64,000 bases of DNA from Roridomyces roridus. Its lineage: Eukaryota > Basidiomycota > Agaricomycetes > Agaricales > Mycenaceae. The stretch's first letter is position 1. Every line of letters starts with the position of its first letter. Positions 31,267-43,860 of this stretch are shown here, piece after piece. The notes below the pieces were generated by a model, which was not told the origin of the DNA, did no database searches, and was given only the letters and a program-made list of their open reading frames with translations. Both the position numbers and the translations under genes were made by a program. The DNA is taken from the NCBI GenBank assembly GCA_029378245.1, contig JARKIF010000007.1:1054001-1118000 (forward strand), given 5' to 3'.

Positions 31267-33543
31267 ATGCTCGGAATCGTCCCCCATCTCGCCTGGATTG
31301 CAGTTGCGGCGGCAAGCTCCGTTGACCACTGGAATGCTCTCAACTCTTCAGTTGGAGGAAGGCTCCATGTGGGAATTCCACTGGCTCGACCGTACGATCG
31401 CTTCAACGCCTGTTCTCGTCTGACTAGCACACAGATGTTTCGAGCTTGCGGACACTGCTGGGAGCACTGACGCTACTCAGTGCGAAGCCATCCGAAATGG
31501 GTGGACGAACAGCCTTTTCCTGGTCGACCAGTTTGGCGCGTTCATGAACACGGAATGGGGCTCCTGCCAAAAGACTTCGCAATCTTGCCTCATTCACGGC
31601 CTCAATGTTAGCGACCCAACTCCCTCTGATCCGCCCAACGTTTGCGAGCAAGGAAGTGTGCCGCCTTTTTATGTGAGGATTTCAACTCCGTCTACTTTCA
31701 CCCCGTAAACCCGCCGCAGATTGACGTACAGAACGCATCGGATGTCCAAGCAGCTTTCACATTCTCGAAACAAACCGGCGTACCACTGGTTGTCAAGAAC
31801 ACTGGAGTGAGTGCCTTTGCCTTGTGAAGACGCACCTTTGAATTACAGATCCCAGCACGACTACAAGGGCCGCAACAGTGCACCCGGGTCTTTGGCATTG
31901 TGGACCCACAACCTACAATCGGTTCGTTCCTTGTTCTTTGCTTGCCTTAGTCTGATTTCGACGCTATTCAGATCTCCTACAACGCTTCGTTCGTGCCTGC
32001 AGGATGCCCTGCCTCGAACGTTAAGCCAGGCGTTACTGTCGGCGTTGGTACCCAACCGCTTGCAGAAAATCAAAGTTGATGATTTCAAGGCTGGGACCAT
32101 TATCAATGATGTTGTGGCCTTCGCCGAAGCGAACAACATCACCGTTGTCACAGGTATGCACGCCTCTTTTCACACCCAGCACCAATCTCAACCCTTTACA
32201 AGGCGCCGAGACTACCGTTGGAATCTCGGGTGGTTGGGTGATGGGTGGCGGTCACGGAGCTCTCGCCAACACTCTGGGTCTTGGTGTCGATCGCGTGGTG
32301 CGTCTGGCTCCGGGTGCATTTTCTGTAGATGGCTAACGAATAGATATTCAGCTTGAATTCAAAATTGTAACACCTGATGGATCCTTCCTAACCGCAAACG
32401 AGTGCCAAAATACGGACCTCTTTTGGGCTCTGCGTGGGGGTAATTATTCAAAGGCCATCGACTTCCTTCATCTAACACATTCTAATAGGAGGTGGCGGGA
32501 CTTTTGGTGTCGTATTGGAGTCAACCACGCTGGCATCGCCGAAGATGACTCTCCAAGTCGCCTTTGCGGCGTTTTCCCCCAATAACACAAACGCGACGCG
32601 GGGGTTCTATGAAGTGCTCGCGGAGAATTCGGTGCGATGGGCCCAACAAGGTTTGTGGCTTCTGACCAGCATGGACGTAATGTAACATTTTGCAGGTTTC
32701 GGTGGTTACATCGAACCCTTCCAGGCTCTCTACGTTACTCCTGTGCTCAACAGTAGCGCAACAGCAGATACTATGCAGCCGTTATTTGCTTACATGGAAT
32801 CGCTGGCTCCCACGGACCCTGGAGTCCAAGTTTTCGCGACCGAGATACCCAGCTACGGAGCGTTCTTTGAAACATTCATTGCTAACTCGGGCGCTGTATG
32901 TCGCCTTGTCTCTCCGCTGTTCCAATAACTAACTTGGACTCTGCAGCCCGTAGGTGAGAATGCCGTCATCGCCTCACGCCTGATCCCTGCCGCCAATTTC
33001 GCCAACGAGACGTCCCGCGCCTCTCTCGTTGACGCGTTGTTGCAGACTCTCGCGCACGTCACGTTCGACCTCACTCTGATCGCGACGACACCGTTTAACG
33101 TGCCCGACGATGGTAGTACGAGCGTCACGGAGGCTTGGCGTACTTCGATCTGGCATGCTGTTGCTGAGGGTGGGTGGGACGGGGCAGCGCCGTTGGTAAA
33201 CGAGACTGCAGCCTACACCGGGATTAGCAATGCTGCAGATTTCCTGCGGGCAATCACCCCCGATGCTGCGTACCAGGCAAGTCAAGAAAACGAGGATTGT
33301 TTCGGCAACTGATGAGAAATTGCAGAACGAGGCGGATGTCCACGAACCAAACCACGAGGTTTCATTCTGGGGTACTCATTACCCGCGTTTGTTGGAGATC
33401 AAGCAAAAGTAGTACGTGAAAACCTGTCGAGCGTCGACCTCTCACTGACTGGCTCGCCTTGAAGCGATCCGGACAACCTCCTCATGTGTTGGCATTGCGT
33501 TGGATACGATCCCAACTCTCCTCGTTTCTCTTGTTATATTTAG
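31267..33543 (+). CDS. Secreted FAD-linked oxidase (BBE-like), tandem copy 2
   Basis: Close paralogue of the gene at 28094, in the same orientation: signal peptide ([18 protein letters not shown]), [20 protein letters not shown] with the flavin-linking His, [57 protein letters not shown] and the BBE tail. The same 46-nt intron (donor GTTAAG) follows PAGCPASN. The block [10 protein letters not shown] is uninterrupted here, while copy 1 has an intron in it. The Cys-linkage position is again not Cys. TATA (GCATATAAAT) is at about 31228. Likely extracellular oxidation of an unknown substrate, sharing function or diverging from copy 1. Confidence 0.88.
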
Positions 33544-33650
33544 GAATAAAATATTGTTGTACGGCGCGTCTTCATTGTCTTTGACGACAAAAGGCCGTCT
33601 TTTGTCTCGGTATCCAAGCAGACCAGAACAAACAAGTGCTTTGGCATGAT

Positions 33651-33666
33651 GGTCCAAATTTGGACC
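33651..33666. promoter_or_regulatory. Perfect 16-bp palindrome GGTCCAAATTTGGACC
   Basis: An exact inverted repeat with no spacer lies 60 bases upstream of a TATA box (33726) and about 125 bases upstream of the ATG at 33791. Its form suits a dimeric transcription-factor site. No family was assigned. Confidence 0.5.
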
Positions 33667-33722
33667 TAGCTCAAGGCCTCAGACAAAGCAGGACAGCTCT
33701 TTCAAAGGTATCCAGGCCACAG

Positions 33723-33732
33723 CAGCGTATAA
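33723..33732 (+). promoter_or_regulatory. TATA box of the small gene at 33791
   Basis: GCGTATAAAA lies about 60 bases upstream of the ATG. Confidence 0.6.
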
Positions 33733-33790
33733 AAGCCAGCATGGTCGAGCGACTGTTAATCCCATCTTTCGTTTCCCCTCATATTCCGCC

Positions 33791-34219
33791 ATGGTTTGCG
33801 CTGTGGTCAAGACCCGATTCCTCCAAGTCGGCGGCACCGCTGCTGCTGCTATGACCCTCGACAAGCCCACTGCGGCATGCCATACCTTGCAATCCGCTCA
33901 ATCCGAGCCACACTGGGTCCCCATTACACGTGCTGAATCACCACCTGCATACCTCGAGTGTCAGTGGCGCTCACACTTTTCGTTCTTATAAGTTGACTCA
34001 ACTGTACCAGACATTGACCTGGACGTCGACTCATGGCAATGGGACCGTGTATCCACCCTCCCCGTCAAATACAGGCGCCTGTTTAGCAAATCACCAGGAC
34101 CCGAAGTCGAGGAGGGCTTACGAACGCCAACGAAGCAGAAGGTGCCGCCCGCCGCGCCTTCTCCCCGATTTTCCCAACGGCTCAAGGAGAAAAGAGAGAA
34201 ACGGAACAAGCCATATTGA
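33791..34219 (+). CDS. Small basic-tailed protein, unknown function
   Basis: Two exons joined by an intron with donor GTCAGT and acceptor CCAG (about 33962-34012). The protein is about 125 residues. It starts MVCAVVKTRFLQVGGTAAAA; its middle contains DLDVDSWQWDRVSTLP; it ends in a strongly basic tail (FSQRLKEKREKRNKPY). No signal peptide, TM or known domain was seen. A palindrome and a TATA box sit just upstream, suggesting a regulated gene. Not recognised. Confidence 0.55.
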
Positions 34220-34367
34220 ACCCCTACTATACCCCGAGTCCCCGACTATTTGTAGCCTATAGAAAGAATCTGTATCGACTAGTAGTAGTAGAAGCATGTA
34301 TTTTTTGAATCCGAACAGAGATGAATTTTGAAAGTAGTAAGTTATCGTTTTGACAAGTTCTAGTCCA

Positions 34368-37300
34368 TTACCACGGCGCAGGCAACCCAGATGCTACAGC
34401 CCCAATCTCCGTCATCTCAATGAGCGGGTCCAGCTTGCCTTTGAACTCGGGCAAGTAGGCGGCGTTCATGTAGGGGCAGTACACCGCAGACGAGCCCTTG
34501 TAAATCGGCGTGTAGCTCGCCGCGCAAATCTCGAATGGCGTGAACTCGTCGTACGTGATGTCCACGGCGTTTCTCGGGTTGCGCTCACCCGCAGCAATCC
34601 GTTGCCGAGCCTGATGATCAATTATTACCACCAAGAAGAAAATGAATGAACGACATTGTACGCACCTGAGCCACGATTTTGGCGTCGGGTTTGAGCTCCA
34701 AGAGGCGTTTGGCAAACCGGGCGGCGTCGGCTTGGTTGTTGGCCTTGGTGAACACGCTGACAGCACTGCGCAGCGCTATCTGTGCATGAGGAGGCTGCAG
34801 TTTGCACTGTGTGAAGTAGGCAGCAAGCTCGAGGCTTCGGCGGACGTTATCCGGCTCCTCCTCCGCAATCCGCCTCCGCTCGAGCTCGATAGACACACCA
34901 AGCAGGTACTCCCGACCCGCGGTGACCAGTTCCCGCCACTGCTTGGCTTCGTCGTCGGAAGACAGAGGCACCAATAGGAGCGCCCGAAGAACGGAGCGGA
35001 AAGCAGTCCGTGCCTCGGCGAGTTGGTTCCCAGAGACCAAACGGAAACCTTCCGAAAGCTCATAACGGAGGGAAGCCAATGAACGGACGACCCCAGGCAA
35101 CACCCGAGTCAGCGATGCTTCGGCAGGATTGCGCCGAATGTGGAGTTGCAAGGGGGGCATGGAAGCGACGGGTGTAAGGTAAGTATGAGAGGAGCGGTAG
35201 ATGGCCAAAAACAGCGGTTTGAGTTCGACAAAGTTGACGACTCCCAGTTGGCGATTGAGAAGCTGGAAAGAATGAGCGAGACGCTTCCCGAAGTACTGAA
35301 AGTCCTACCTGCATGGCCGTTTCGAAAGAGCCCGCACAGACATGATCAACAGCCAATGGAGAATTCCGAACCCAGTGTTCCGTCTCGCTCGCACCGGGTG
35401 TCGAGCCAGGAAGGTCTTCCTCCTGGGGTACATCCTCGACCTCAGGTTCCGCGCCTTGGTACTCGCCACCGTCAGCATCCAGCTCCCATCCGCCTTCCTC
35501 GGGATCGAGATCATCTTGCACCTCCTCGTCCTTGGCCCAAGCATCAAGCGCAGACGATGCACCTGCAGCGGCATCCCCATTGACGTAGGCAGGCTCGACG
35601 CCTCCTTCTAGACTGCCGTTCTCAAGGGCGCGATCGAAGAAGTTCTGGCCCGTCGAAACAGCCGGCCAGTTCAGATCGGTCGTTGTGGTGACGATTGGCG
35701 GAGTTTTCAGAGTAGAGAGACCGAACGAAGGCACATCATCTACATCTGCTTCCGTGAGCCCAGCAGACTCGAGAATCTCCTGCGCGAGTTCGTCCAGACC
35801 GTTCGTCTTGGCGGTCAGATAGGCCAAGGGATCTTGAGAATGTGGGTCAGTAAATAGAGCCACGAAAGGTGAGATGACGTACAGAGAGCTACGTCCCGCA
35901 TAACAGCTATCCGGCTCAGGATGTCGCCCGCATATAGAGCATTATGGAAACGCGACATTGGGTCATTTCGTGTGTCGGCGATCTTCTGCATCTTCGAGAG
36001 CTTGTCGGTGCTTCCCGTGGCGAGGTATAGGAATGACAGCTTGTCAAAGTTCTTCGTCTGCTGGTAGGCCTTCTCCACAATCTGAGATTATTTAGCACAG
36101 GTTCTGAGCACGAAACCTGACGATATCCACCTTGTGGTTCCCTTGCTTGAGGGCTTGCTGAGCCAAACGCTCCCAGCAATCAGCCCGGTCAATGGTCTTG
36201 GCTGTCTCGCTCGCCACCTCAAGGTTCCCGCATTCGAGAGCAAGCTCAAAGCGAGTATTGGTGTCTTGCACAAAGTGAAGAGCAATCTAAGAATCTTTAG
36301 TAATGTCTCAAACGTACAATCCAAATATTTACCTCGGGGAAGCCTTTCTGCTGCAGGTAGGCGATGATGCTCTGCCCGAGTAACGTCGAGGTGCGAATAA
36401 TATACAGCATCTCTTCGTAGTTGTTTTTGAGCAACGCGAGCTTGAAGCGATACTCCGTGGGGTCAAAGGTGATCGTTCTTGGGCGCGCAGATCGGTCCAG
36501 GCAGTGGACGGTCTTGCCCTTGACACGGGTTAGGTACACAGGATTATCCAGTGTGCAAATGACACCGTGGTCGCTAAGGTCGGATGAGCCAAATAATGGA
36601 ACGGCTTGAAAAACGTTTTACCCTTGAGGAAGACAGTACTTCACGTGGTTCAGAGTGGAATAGATGAAGACGCCGGAATCGTCCCATGCGCCGGACTTGA
36701 TGCGGATGGTTTCGTGGATGAGACTGTGTTGCGAAAAGTTCTTGTTGGCAATGGTGATGGCTAAAGATTGTTTCAAACGACCGAGAAATCATACTGAAAG
36801 AAAGAAGACACACTGTGCTTGCTCATCAACGCAACGTAGGCACCATCGCTACTCCAGACAACGTATTTGACAGGCGGAGAGTTGATTTCGGCAAGAGTCT
36901 TCTGCTGCTGGATGTCGTATAATACAACGGTCGACGTCGAACTCAGGATGAGACTGGCAGTTCCACCATAGAAGATCTCGTTCGTTTGGACGGGCGCTTT
37001 GATGGTCTTGACGACAGAGCTGGCGAGATCGCGAACTTCAATGAGCTGAAAGTATCATTAGGGGCTATCAAGCAAGAAACGTGCAGATAATCACCTGAGA
37101 CTGCTTTTGCAACACCGCGAATCTGTTCCTGGCAACGAAAATCGCGCTCTGTCCCGAACCCTTCTTGCCATCGACGCTCGAGTCCTTAACCTCGCCCTGC
37201 ACTTGCTGCGGCAACGAGGTCAATTCGTAAGATCCATTGTCGGACGAGATGGTGATGAGCACAGCTCGCTCCGCAGGATTGAAGCTTAGCGTCTTCGGAG

Positions 37301-38594
37301 GCACGTATGGGCTACCAAACTTGCGTACAGAGAGCCAACCGAGGTCTGCGCCGGTGTTGAAGTCGTAAGACCGCACATACTTGTCCCGAATGTAGTAAAG
37401 GGTGTCCTGGTGCACGGAGAATGCGGGGCGCTCCCGTTCAAGCTTGAAAACGATCAATCCACTGTCGTGACCGGCGGCGAAAAGATTGAGGTTGGGGTGG
37501 GCGGCAAGAACCCAGAAGCGGTCGTTCTCACGGCGGAAGGTCTGGATCGCAGTGCGTTTCGCGAGATCCCAGACGCGAACGGTCTTGTCCTCACCGCAGG
37601 ACACGATAAGCTCGTGCTTGGGGTGGAACAGTGCGGTTGAGACGTTGTTGAAGTGGCCACGACACGAGTCGACCTCCCAAGCCTTGGTCTCGCTCATTCG
37701 CCAAATCTTGATTGTACGGTCATCGGCGGCAGAGATAATGAGGGGGAGGGTCGGGTGGAACGTCGCGTAATTAACACCGCGGTCGTGCCCTTCTAGGACA
37801 TATTTGACGGTGGAGAACGTGTCGAAGGTTTCGAAACCGCCCGGTCCGCCGTTGTTCGGGGACCCTTTGCGCAAGCCAGAGATATCCCAGACGCGGACGG
37901 TTTGGTCCATGGACGCGGACACGACAAGATCGTCCTTAGGGTGGAAGAGAGCCGACATGACATAGTGCGAATGGCCGGTTAGAATGGCAATGCAATTTCG
38001 CGACGTGCTGTTCCATATGCGAATGGTTTGGTCGTCGGATGTGGAGATCTAAAAGAGCAAAAGAGCATAAGCGCTGCTCAAGGTCAGTCGAATGACAACT
38101 CACGATCCAAGGCATTTCGTGGTGGAACTGGACCGTACGGACATAGTCCAAGTGGCCATGCAGGGTGAAAAGACAGCGTCGGTTTTGTGGCCGGATGTCT
38201 GCGTTGACGTCAATAGGCGCGTCCCGACAAGCAGGATGCTGTGCGCTCACCCCAAACCTTGATTTTGTAGTCGTCCCCACCCGACGCCAGCAGGGCACGA
38301 CTCAAATGAAAATTAACGGCTCGGACGGGACCTGGACGGTGGTGAGGACGCGGGGGGGTTGCGAATCAAAAAATATGGCTCACCTTCGTGTTCTTCAAAA
38401 CGGTCGACCAAAACACCCATTCGGTAGTTCCACAGCTGAATGCTTCCATTGTGAAGGGCGGCGGCAAGCAAAGGCTGCGTCGGGTGGAATGCGAGACCTG
38501 CGCCCAAACGTTGGGATTACGGCGAGTGGAAAACGAGAAGCGTACCCTTGACGCGATTGCTTTTTGATTCAAACTTGGTGAGCATGACAGACAT
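34368..38594 (-). CDS. cop1: Coatomer subunit alpha (alpha-COP, Ret1)
   Basis: The start [17 protein letters not shown] is the standard alpha-COP beginning, followed by [22 protein letters not shown]40 repeats occupy about 38590-37100, with repeated VWD/IWR endings. A second propeller and helical solenoid follow. The C-terminal domain (34770-34368) has [17 protein letters not shown] and [18 protein letters not shown], which bind epsilon-COP in known complexes. COPI coats Golgi-to-ER vesicles and its alpha propeller reads KKxx retrieval signals. At least ten short introns interrupt the gene; borders were not all fixed. An ATG nine bases downstream (MLTKF) is also possible. Length, about 1,200 residues, is normal. 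Confidence 0.93.
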
Positions 38595-38810
38595 GCTGGG
38601 CGAAGAAAGGAAGCAGAGTCTCGATGGAAATTAGGGCGCCGGGGAGGAGGGAATGACCACTTAAGGACCAGCGTATGCGGTGTCGATATTCAAGCAGGGA
38701 CGTGGCCGTGAAGGTGAGAAAGTATTGCCATTTTGGGTCTCTTGCATATTTCAGTCTTTCAGACCACCGTGCCTCGACGTAGATCGACGTGTATTAGCAA
38801 GTACTACACT

Positions 38811-40513
38811 CTAGTATGCAGACGGATCGTCACAGAAATAATTCCCTCGTAACGCATCCTCGAAATCCCACTCGTTGTTCATCAACAACTTGCCCAGCCC
38901 AAATCGCTGCAGAAGCACCGCGAGACCCTCGACATCCTTTTCTTGCACCAGCTCTCTCGCGTCTGGCACGGGCGGCAACGTCTGAAAAACGAGCCTGGCC
39001 CTCTCGACTTCCGCCAAGTATGCCTGCGCCGGAACCCGGGGCGGGTACTTCTTCTCCGCCTCGATTACGCGCTCTATCGTCTTGTATTGGTGAATGAATT
39101 TGAGTGCACGCGCAGGCCCAACATTTTTGATCCTCTGCGAAAAGTCGGTGCCAAGTAGAAGCGCAAAATCGATGAAAGAGGAGCGGTCCAGCTCCAAGGC
39201 AGCGCGGATGTCTGTGCCAGAGAGCAATATGAGAGGGCCGCCGCGATTCGTGATATTGCGGAGAAGCGGGGCTTCGTAGAGGATTACATCCGTATCCTCA
39301 CTGGCAACATAGTCGCCATGGCCGTGAATGACCATAGCAGAGGCAAGTGCCTCTGCTTCGTACGTGCCGCTCGCGTCCACGCAAGGAACACCCATCGACC
39401 GCAAAAGTTGTTTTGATTCTTCGTACGTCTCTGTGGTAGGCGGATTGGTACGGCGTTCATACGACTGCCACATGAGTTCCGCTCGGGACATCAATGTCTT
39501 CAGCGTCGATTTGAGCGCCAGAGAGTCTGTCGAAAAGGGAACGGGCGAGACAAGCTCTTCCCAGATTTTCTCCTCCTCGCCCATGAGCTGGACTTGCGAC
39601 TTGGACAAAGAATATTCGACGCGGGCTTCTTGTTTTTCTGCATCGGTGGAAGGCGCTTCCGAGACGACTGGCGGCGGAGTCAGCGACGCCAATTTACGAA
39701 CGCTGTTGCAAAATCCGGAGTACAGCACTCCCAGAGTATCCAGAGTCATGTCAGATGTTGGCCGGGGCTTTGCTGGAAACGGTCTATCCAAATGTGGTAC
39801 GCCCATGAGCGAGTCTGGAGGTTCCAAGACAGCCTCTCGGGCTGGTTCTACGTCGGGGAAAAGAGGGGATGCAGGCTGTGATGTCGGAGGGAGGTCGCTC
39901 GCTGTCCCATCCGAGTCCGCCAAAATGCGGAGGAAGTGTTCAGAAACGCGTCCCCTTTCAACAAAGTCAAGTTCGTCATAGCGGTCGACGACGTCTAGAA
40001 GCGCATTCAAGCGTCTGACGCGGTCAAGCTCAATCGAGCCACGCGCCCCAGCCAACCTCCGAGTCTCGCGTCGGCGCTCAACCTACTGTTGAATGAGCAT
40101 GCTGACGCGAAAAAAAGGGGATTCAAGCACGTACCTCCCGCGCCTTGGCCAGGCTGCGCTCCGTTCCATCGAATACGCAGATCGCAGTGAGACCCGAGTC
40201 CTGCAACTCTTTGACGAGTGTGTACCATCCAGAAATATGTCGATACTGGTGAGGCACTGGCGCAAAATGTAGGCGCTGGGTTATGAGGGTTCCATCGCTA
40301 TGCGGCCACTATATGAGAAACAGCTGTAGGGAATAGAACAATTGGTGGGCGTCCTCACATCACAATTTTCTTACCAGCTAGTCCTCGGAGGCGGTCAGGA
40401 AGTTGTTTCACTACGCTAGGACTGCGTTGGATACGTTAGGAGAAAGTAAACGGCACAGTAAACGAGACTTGCAATGACTTTTGGAGAAAGGGTGTCAGAC
40501 CCAATACTCCCAT
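38811..40513 (-). CDS. XPG/FEN1-like PIN-domain structure-specific nuclease
   Basis: Four exons: 40473-40513, 40359-40421, 40135-40297 and 38811-40082. It starts MGVLGLTPFLQKS. The N-terminal XPG block reads LAGKKIVIDGTLITQRLHFA and then AICVFDGTERSLAKA, holding the first catalytic Asp residues. The internal XPG block has CVDASGTYEAEALASAM and VASEDTDVIL. Then come ALLLGTDFSQRIKNVGPARA and a helix-hairpin region. A long charged spacer splits the two halves, as in this group. Intron 1 (40422-40472) has donor GCAAGT and must be read as GC-AG to give FLQKSFPSVVKQLP. These enzymes cut flapped DNA in replication and repair. Which subgroup it belongs to is uncertain. Confidence 0.87.
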
Positions 40514-40917
40514 GAAATGCGGTGGGCGTCGGCGAAAGGGATGAGATCAAGACAAGATTGTTCCCAAATATTTCTCTTTTTGTAACAGACCCTCGAAGTT
40601 CCAATTGTCCAACTACTTCGGATAGCAATACATTTTTTACAACTACATACACACACGACCTCCTGCAACGGATGCAGCCAAATTCCCTCGAGGACAGCAA
40701 GTTCAAGTAATGACACAACATTGATACCAGTCCACCAAGGTCAAATGTGGAGATTCGCACACCACACAACAAGGAGTTATAAACGGTGGTAGGACGGGTA
40801 TGGCCGGGAATAATACCAGCCATACATGTTTTGCACCACTTATAAATCCGTTGGGCGGGCCCGACGCGCTCCCCAGGTGGGAATTTGGCTGCATCCTGTA
40901 ACAGGAGGCCTCTTTTT

Positions 40918-42801
40918 TCACACCAGGGAGGTATATGTGTCATCCTGGCTACGAAACGACCTCAAGTTGGCGAGCGCGTTGTTGAACCTTTCGGAGGTGG
41001 TCCATTGGAACATGAAAATGACCAGCAAGGCCGCAATGGATATCCCAGCGGCGAATGCGGTACCAAGGTACGCATGGGTCATGCATATCCCGTTGGCGAA
41101 GAACACGAGCATTCCCCAAAGGCGCAATGCATCCGGGAGAGCAAACATCAAGGCCACGAAACGGAACTTGAAGGTAGGCGACTGGATCGATTCGAGATAT
41201 TCCATCTGGAATCTGGTTAGCGTGAAACAACAGGGGTACCAGGACAGCCTTACAGCTTGCGTCGCAGAAATCCCTTCCAAAGGTCCATATCTGTGCATCA
41301 ACAGCGTGGATCCGAGCAAGCTAGCGCCGAAGAGGAGAGCAGATGTCACGGCCAAAGTGGGGCAGGACTGGAGCGACAGCAGGAATACATGGAGCATGAG
41401 CCCAAAGAACGCCTAGCGGAAATCTATCAGAAACCATGGAGCTTGACAGTCGCGAAACCAGCTCACTCCGTGCAACGATGCGCGCCAATCCTTCAAGCAA
41501 CCAGCAATGAGATTCTTCCACTGTTCCGAGTACACCAAGTGATCGACGAAAACATCATCCAATTGCGCGAGGTATCGTTCGGAGATGTTGAACGAAACGC
41601 GATTGGCCAAGGTAGAAACCCATTGGTGTTTTGTTTCCGGCGCGTACAGAACGGATTGGTCCCTGGAGAGCCGGGAATTTTCTTGGCCGTACTGAGTTAG
41701 ATATCTGTTTCGGACTGGAATGCTGTTAGATACTGATCCCGGGCGCGGTAGGGGTTATGTGGAACTTACAGACCAAGCTCCAAATCCGGCCTGTAGTGCT
41801 GTGAGATATGGATCCCGGAAATATTTGGGAGATGCTCACCGACAACACAAGTGATATTCCCATCCGTTGCGTGACCTGGTAATCACGGGAATTGAAGCTG
41901 TTTTCTCGGCTTAGAATACGGAGAACGGACCTCGGGAATTCTTGAGAAGACTTACAAACCCCTCGCACTCTTGTTTGGAGTAGGGGAAAGTCGAGACCTT
42001 GGATGTCATTTGATCTTAAAAGGCTAAAGTTGAGAAAGATGCGGCGATTGGAGATTCATTGGATATGTACCGCAAATTGCATGTGTCAGGACGCAGAGGA
42101 GCGAGTCCAGACTTTCGGTGGAAACACCACCAAAGTGCATTGGGAAATGCTCGACATGGCTCCAGTACAGCTCTTCGGAGATGATGCCTGGAAGTCATAT
42201 GAGAAAACGTTGTGGACGACAGCAAAGGTTCGCTGACTGAATTGTTGCAAAGAAACCACGGGTGGAAGTCCGAGATCGTATGTGTTCAATTCCTCGAGCC
42301 AAAACTCGGTGTGAGTGACGTGGTCGACAAAGTAGTAGGCGCAATCGTCTTCCTCTATTTTGATGAAGAGCTCGACTTGTTCCGTCATGCGGAAATGTTG
42401 GTCTGCGAGCATTTCCTCGATTTTTTGCACCCAGCGGGTGACTTTGCCGAGTGTCTCCGGGCGGTGCAGGTATGCCTCCGTGACAACTCGAGGGGCCCCT
42501 TGACGGCAGAAGTAGATCTGCCCTTCGGGATGAACCTGGGACGACCAATGCTGTGGGAGGTTCGCAGATCTTGAGCGGTGTCAATATCTGGGGTTTGGCG
42601 ATCGGGTCTGAAGGCTCACTCTGGTCGGGAGCGAATGAAACATGCAGCAGGTATGTGGACATTGTCAAGTTCGGCTCTGAATTTTTGTAAGCAATTGGTG
42701 ACTGTTCTGGGCTGGTAAAGTAACTCACAATCCAGTTCGTTCATAACGGCCAGTGTTGTTGGAGGTCGTGGCGCGCAAAGTTCCCGTAGATTTTGTTTCA
42801 T
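40918..42801 (-). CDS. WW-like-domain membrane protein 2
   Basis: Starts MKQNLRELCAPRPPTTLAVM and is shorter at the N-terminus than its two paralogues. A GTGAGC intron joins the first part to LPQHWSSQVHPEGQIYF, the WW-like half with one Trp. The family core follows (DDCAYYFVDHVTHTEFWLEE, then YDLGLPPVVS). The 3' exons carry several TMs (ALLFGASLLGSTLLM; FRFVALMFALPDALRLWGML; FAAGISIAALLVIFMFQW). Unlike the other two it has no divergent proline-rich partner. Exons between 41400 and 42150 were placed only approximately. Function unknown. Confidence 0.7.
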
Positions 42802-43790
42802 AAGAATCGGACATCGGGTTTGACAGGTCTGCGGTCGCGGAGAAATGAACAGCTGGTGTTCAGTCTTTGAAATCTTTACTTATATTGCCTGGAGGCTGGG
42901 CGATACCAATGGGGAATCGGGATCGTGAGATCCTTATTTCGCACCGACACCTGTGTGACGGCGGTGTGAGTGCTTTATTTAGCGCTCATCGCCGAAACCA
43001 GTGCAAAAGCTGTATGTTGGTCTCCGCCAATGGTCCGCTCATGTGGATAGCACCATGGAAACAACCAACAGAAGCCGGTGCTCCTTTCGCGGGAAAATGA
43101 TATGGCCAGCGTCACTGTCAGTGCCGTGAACAAAGATTCCTTGGGGCGGGCAAGTGTAGATGCAGTGCTCGGACCAAGGGGCGCGTGCCTAGCCATGCAG
43201 ATGCTCCGACTACGGACGGCTGAGTGACGCCGTGGCAGCGGGCACTGAGAGTGACCGAGTCTCCGTCTCGTCCACACTGGATTCCGGAACTTGTGAGCCC
43301 ACGGAGGCGAGCCAAGGGCCATGGCTCCATCATCGCCCGCTGCCAATTCGAGATGACACGGGACCTTTCGAGACGGCACCGGTGTTGGCAAATCGCACGC
43401 GAATTCGAGAAAAAGACCGACAGGCGGTGGCGGCGTCACAACGCAGTGCCGGGTGCCCCATGTCGGATGTAATCCAACAAGCTCTCATCCTGGCTGTCCT
43501 TGGAAGCATGCCCCTGAGAGACGACTGACTGACCGGTGAGGCTGAGCGGGCCGATGCTGCTTGAATTGGATGCAAAAGCAAAGTTGAGAAGACTCAGGCA
43601 TGGCCATCAAGCCGGGAAGCATCAGACATCGGACTCAACGCCTTGTTCCAAACCGAGTAAGCGCTCATCGCTCCAAGCTGATAACGAACGCCAAAACACT
43701 TCTCGTCCCGCCCTGATACTCCTACATTCCATCGCAGAATATTCCATCAGGTATGAGCACTATCATCTCATCTCTCCTCCCCACAGCTTT
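42802..43790. other. Intergenic region, no gene seen
   Basis: About 1 kb between WW-like gene 2 and the acidic array. Open frames on both strands lack motifs and splice patterns. The right end holds the promoter of the first array gene. Confidence 0.5.
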
Positions 43791-43796
43791 CGACCC

Positions 43797-43805
43797 TTAT
43801 AAAGC
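43797..43805 (+). promoter_or_regulatory. TATA box of array gene 1
   Basis: TTATAAAGC sits about 60 bases before the ATG at 43861. Array genes 2, 3 and 4 have similar boxes near 44539 (CATATAAAG), 45316 (AATATAAGG) and 46213 (AGTATAAGT). Confidence 0.6.
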
Positions 43806-43860
43806 ACCTTCTTTTCGACGAGGAAGACTCATTATACCAACTCTCAACCGCCTTTCAATC

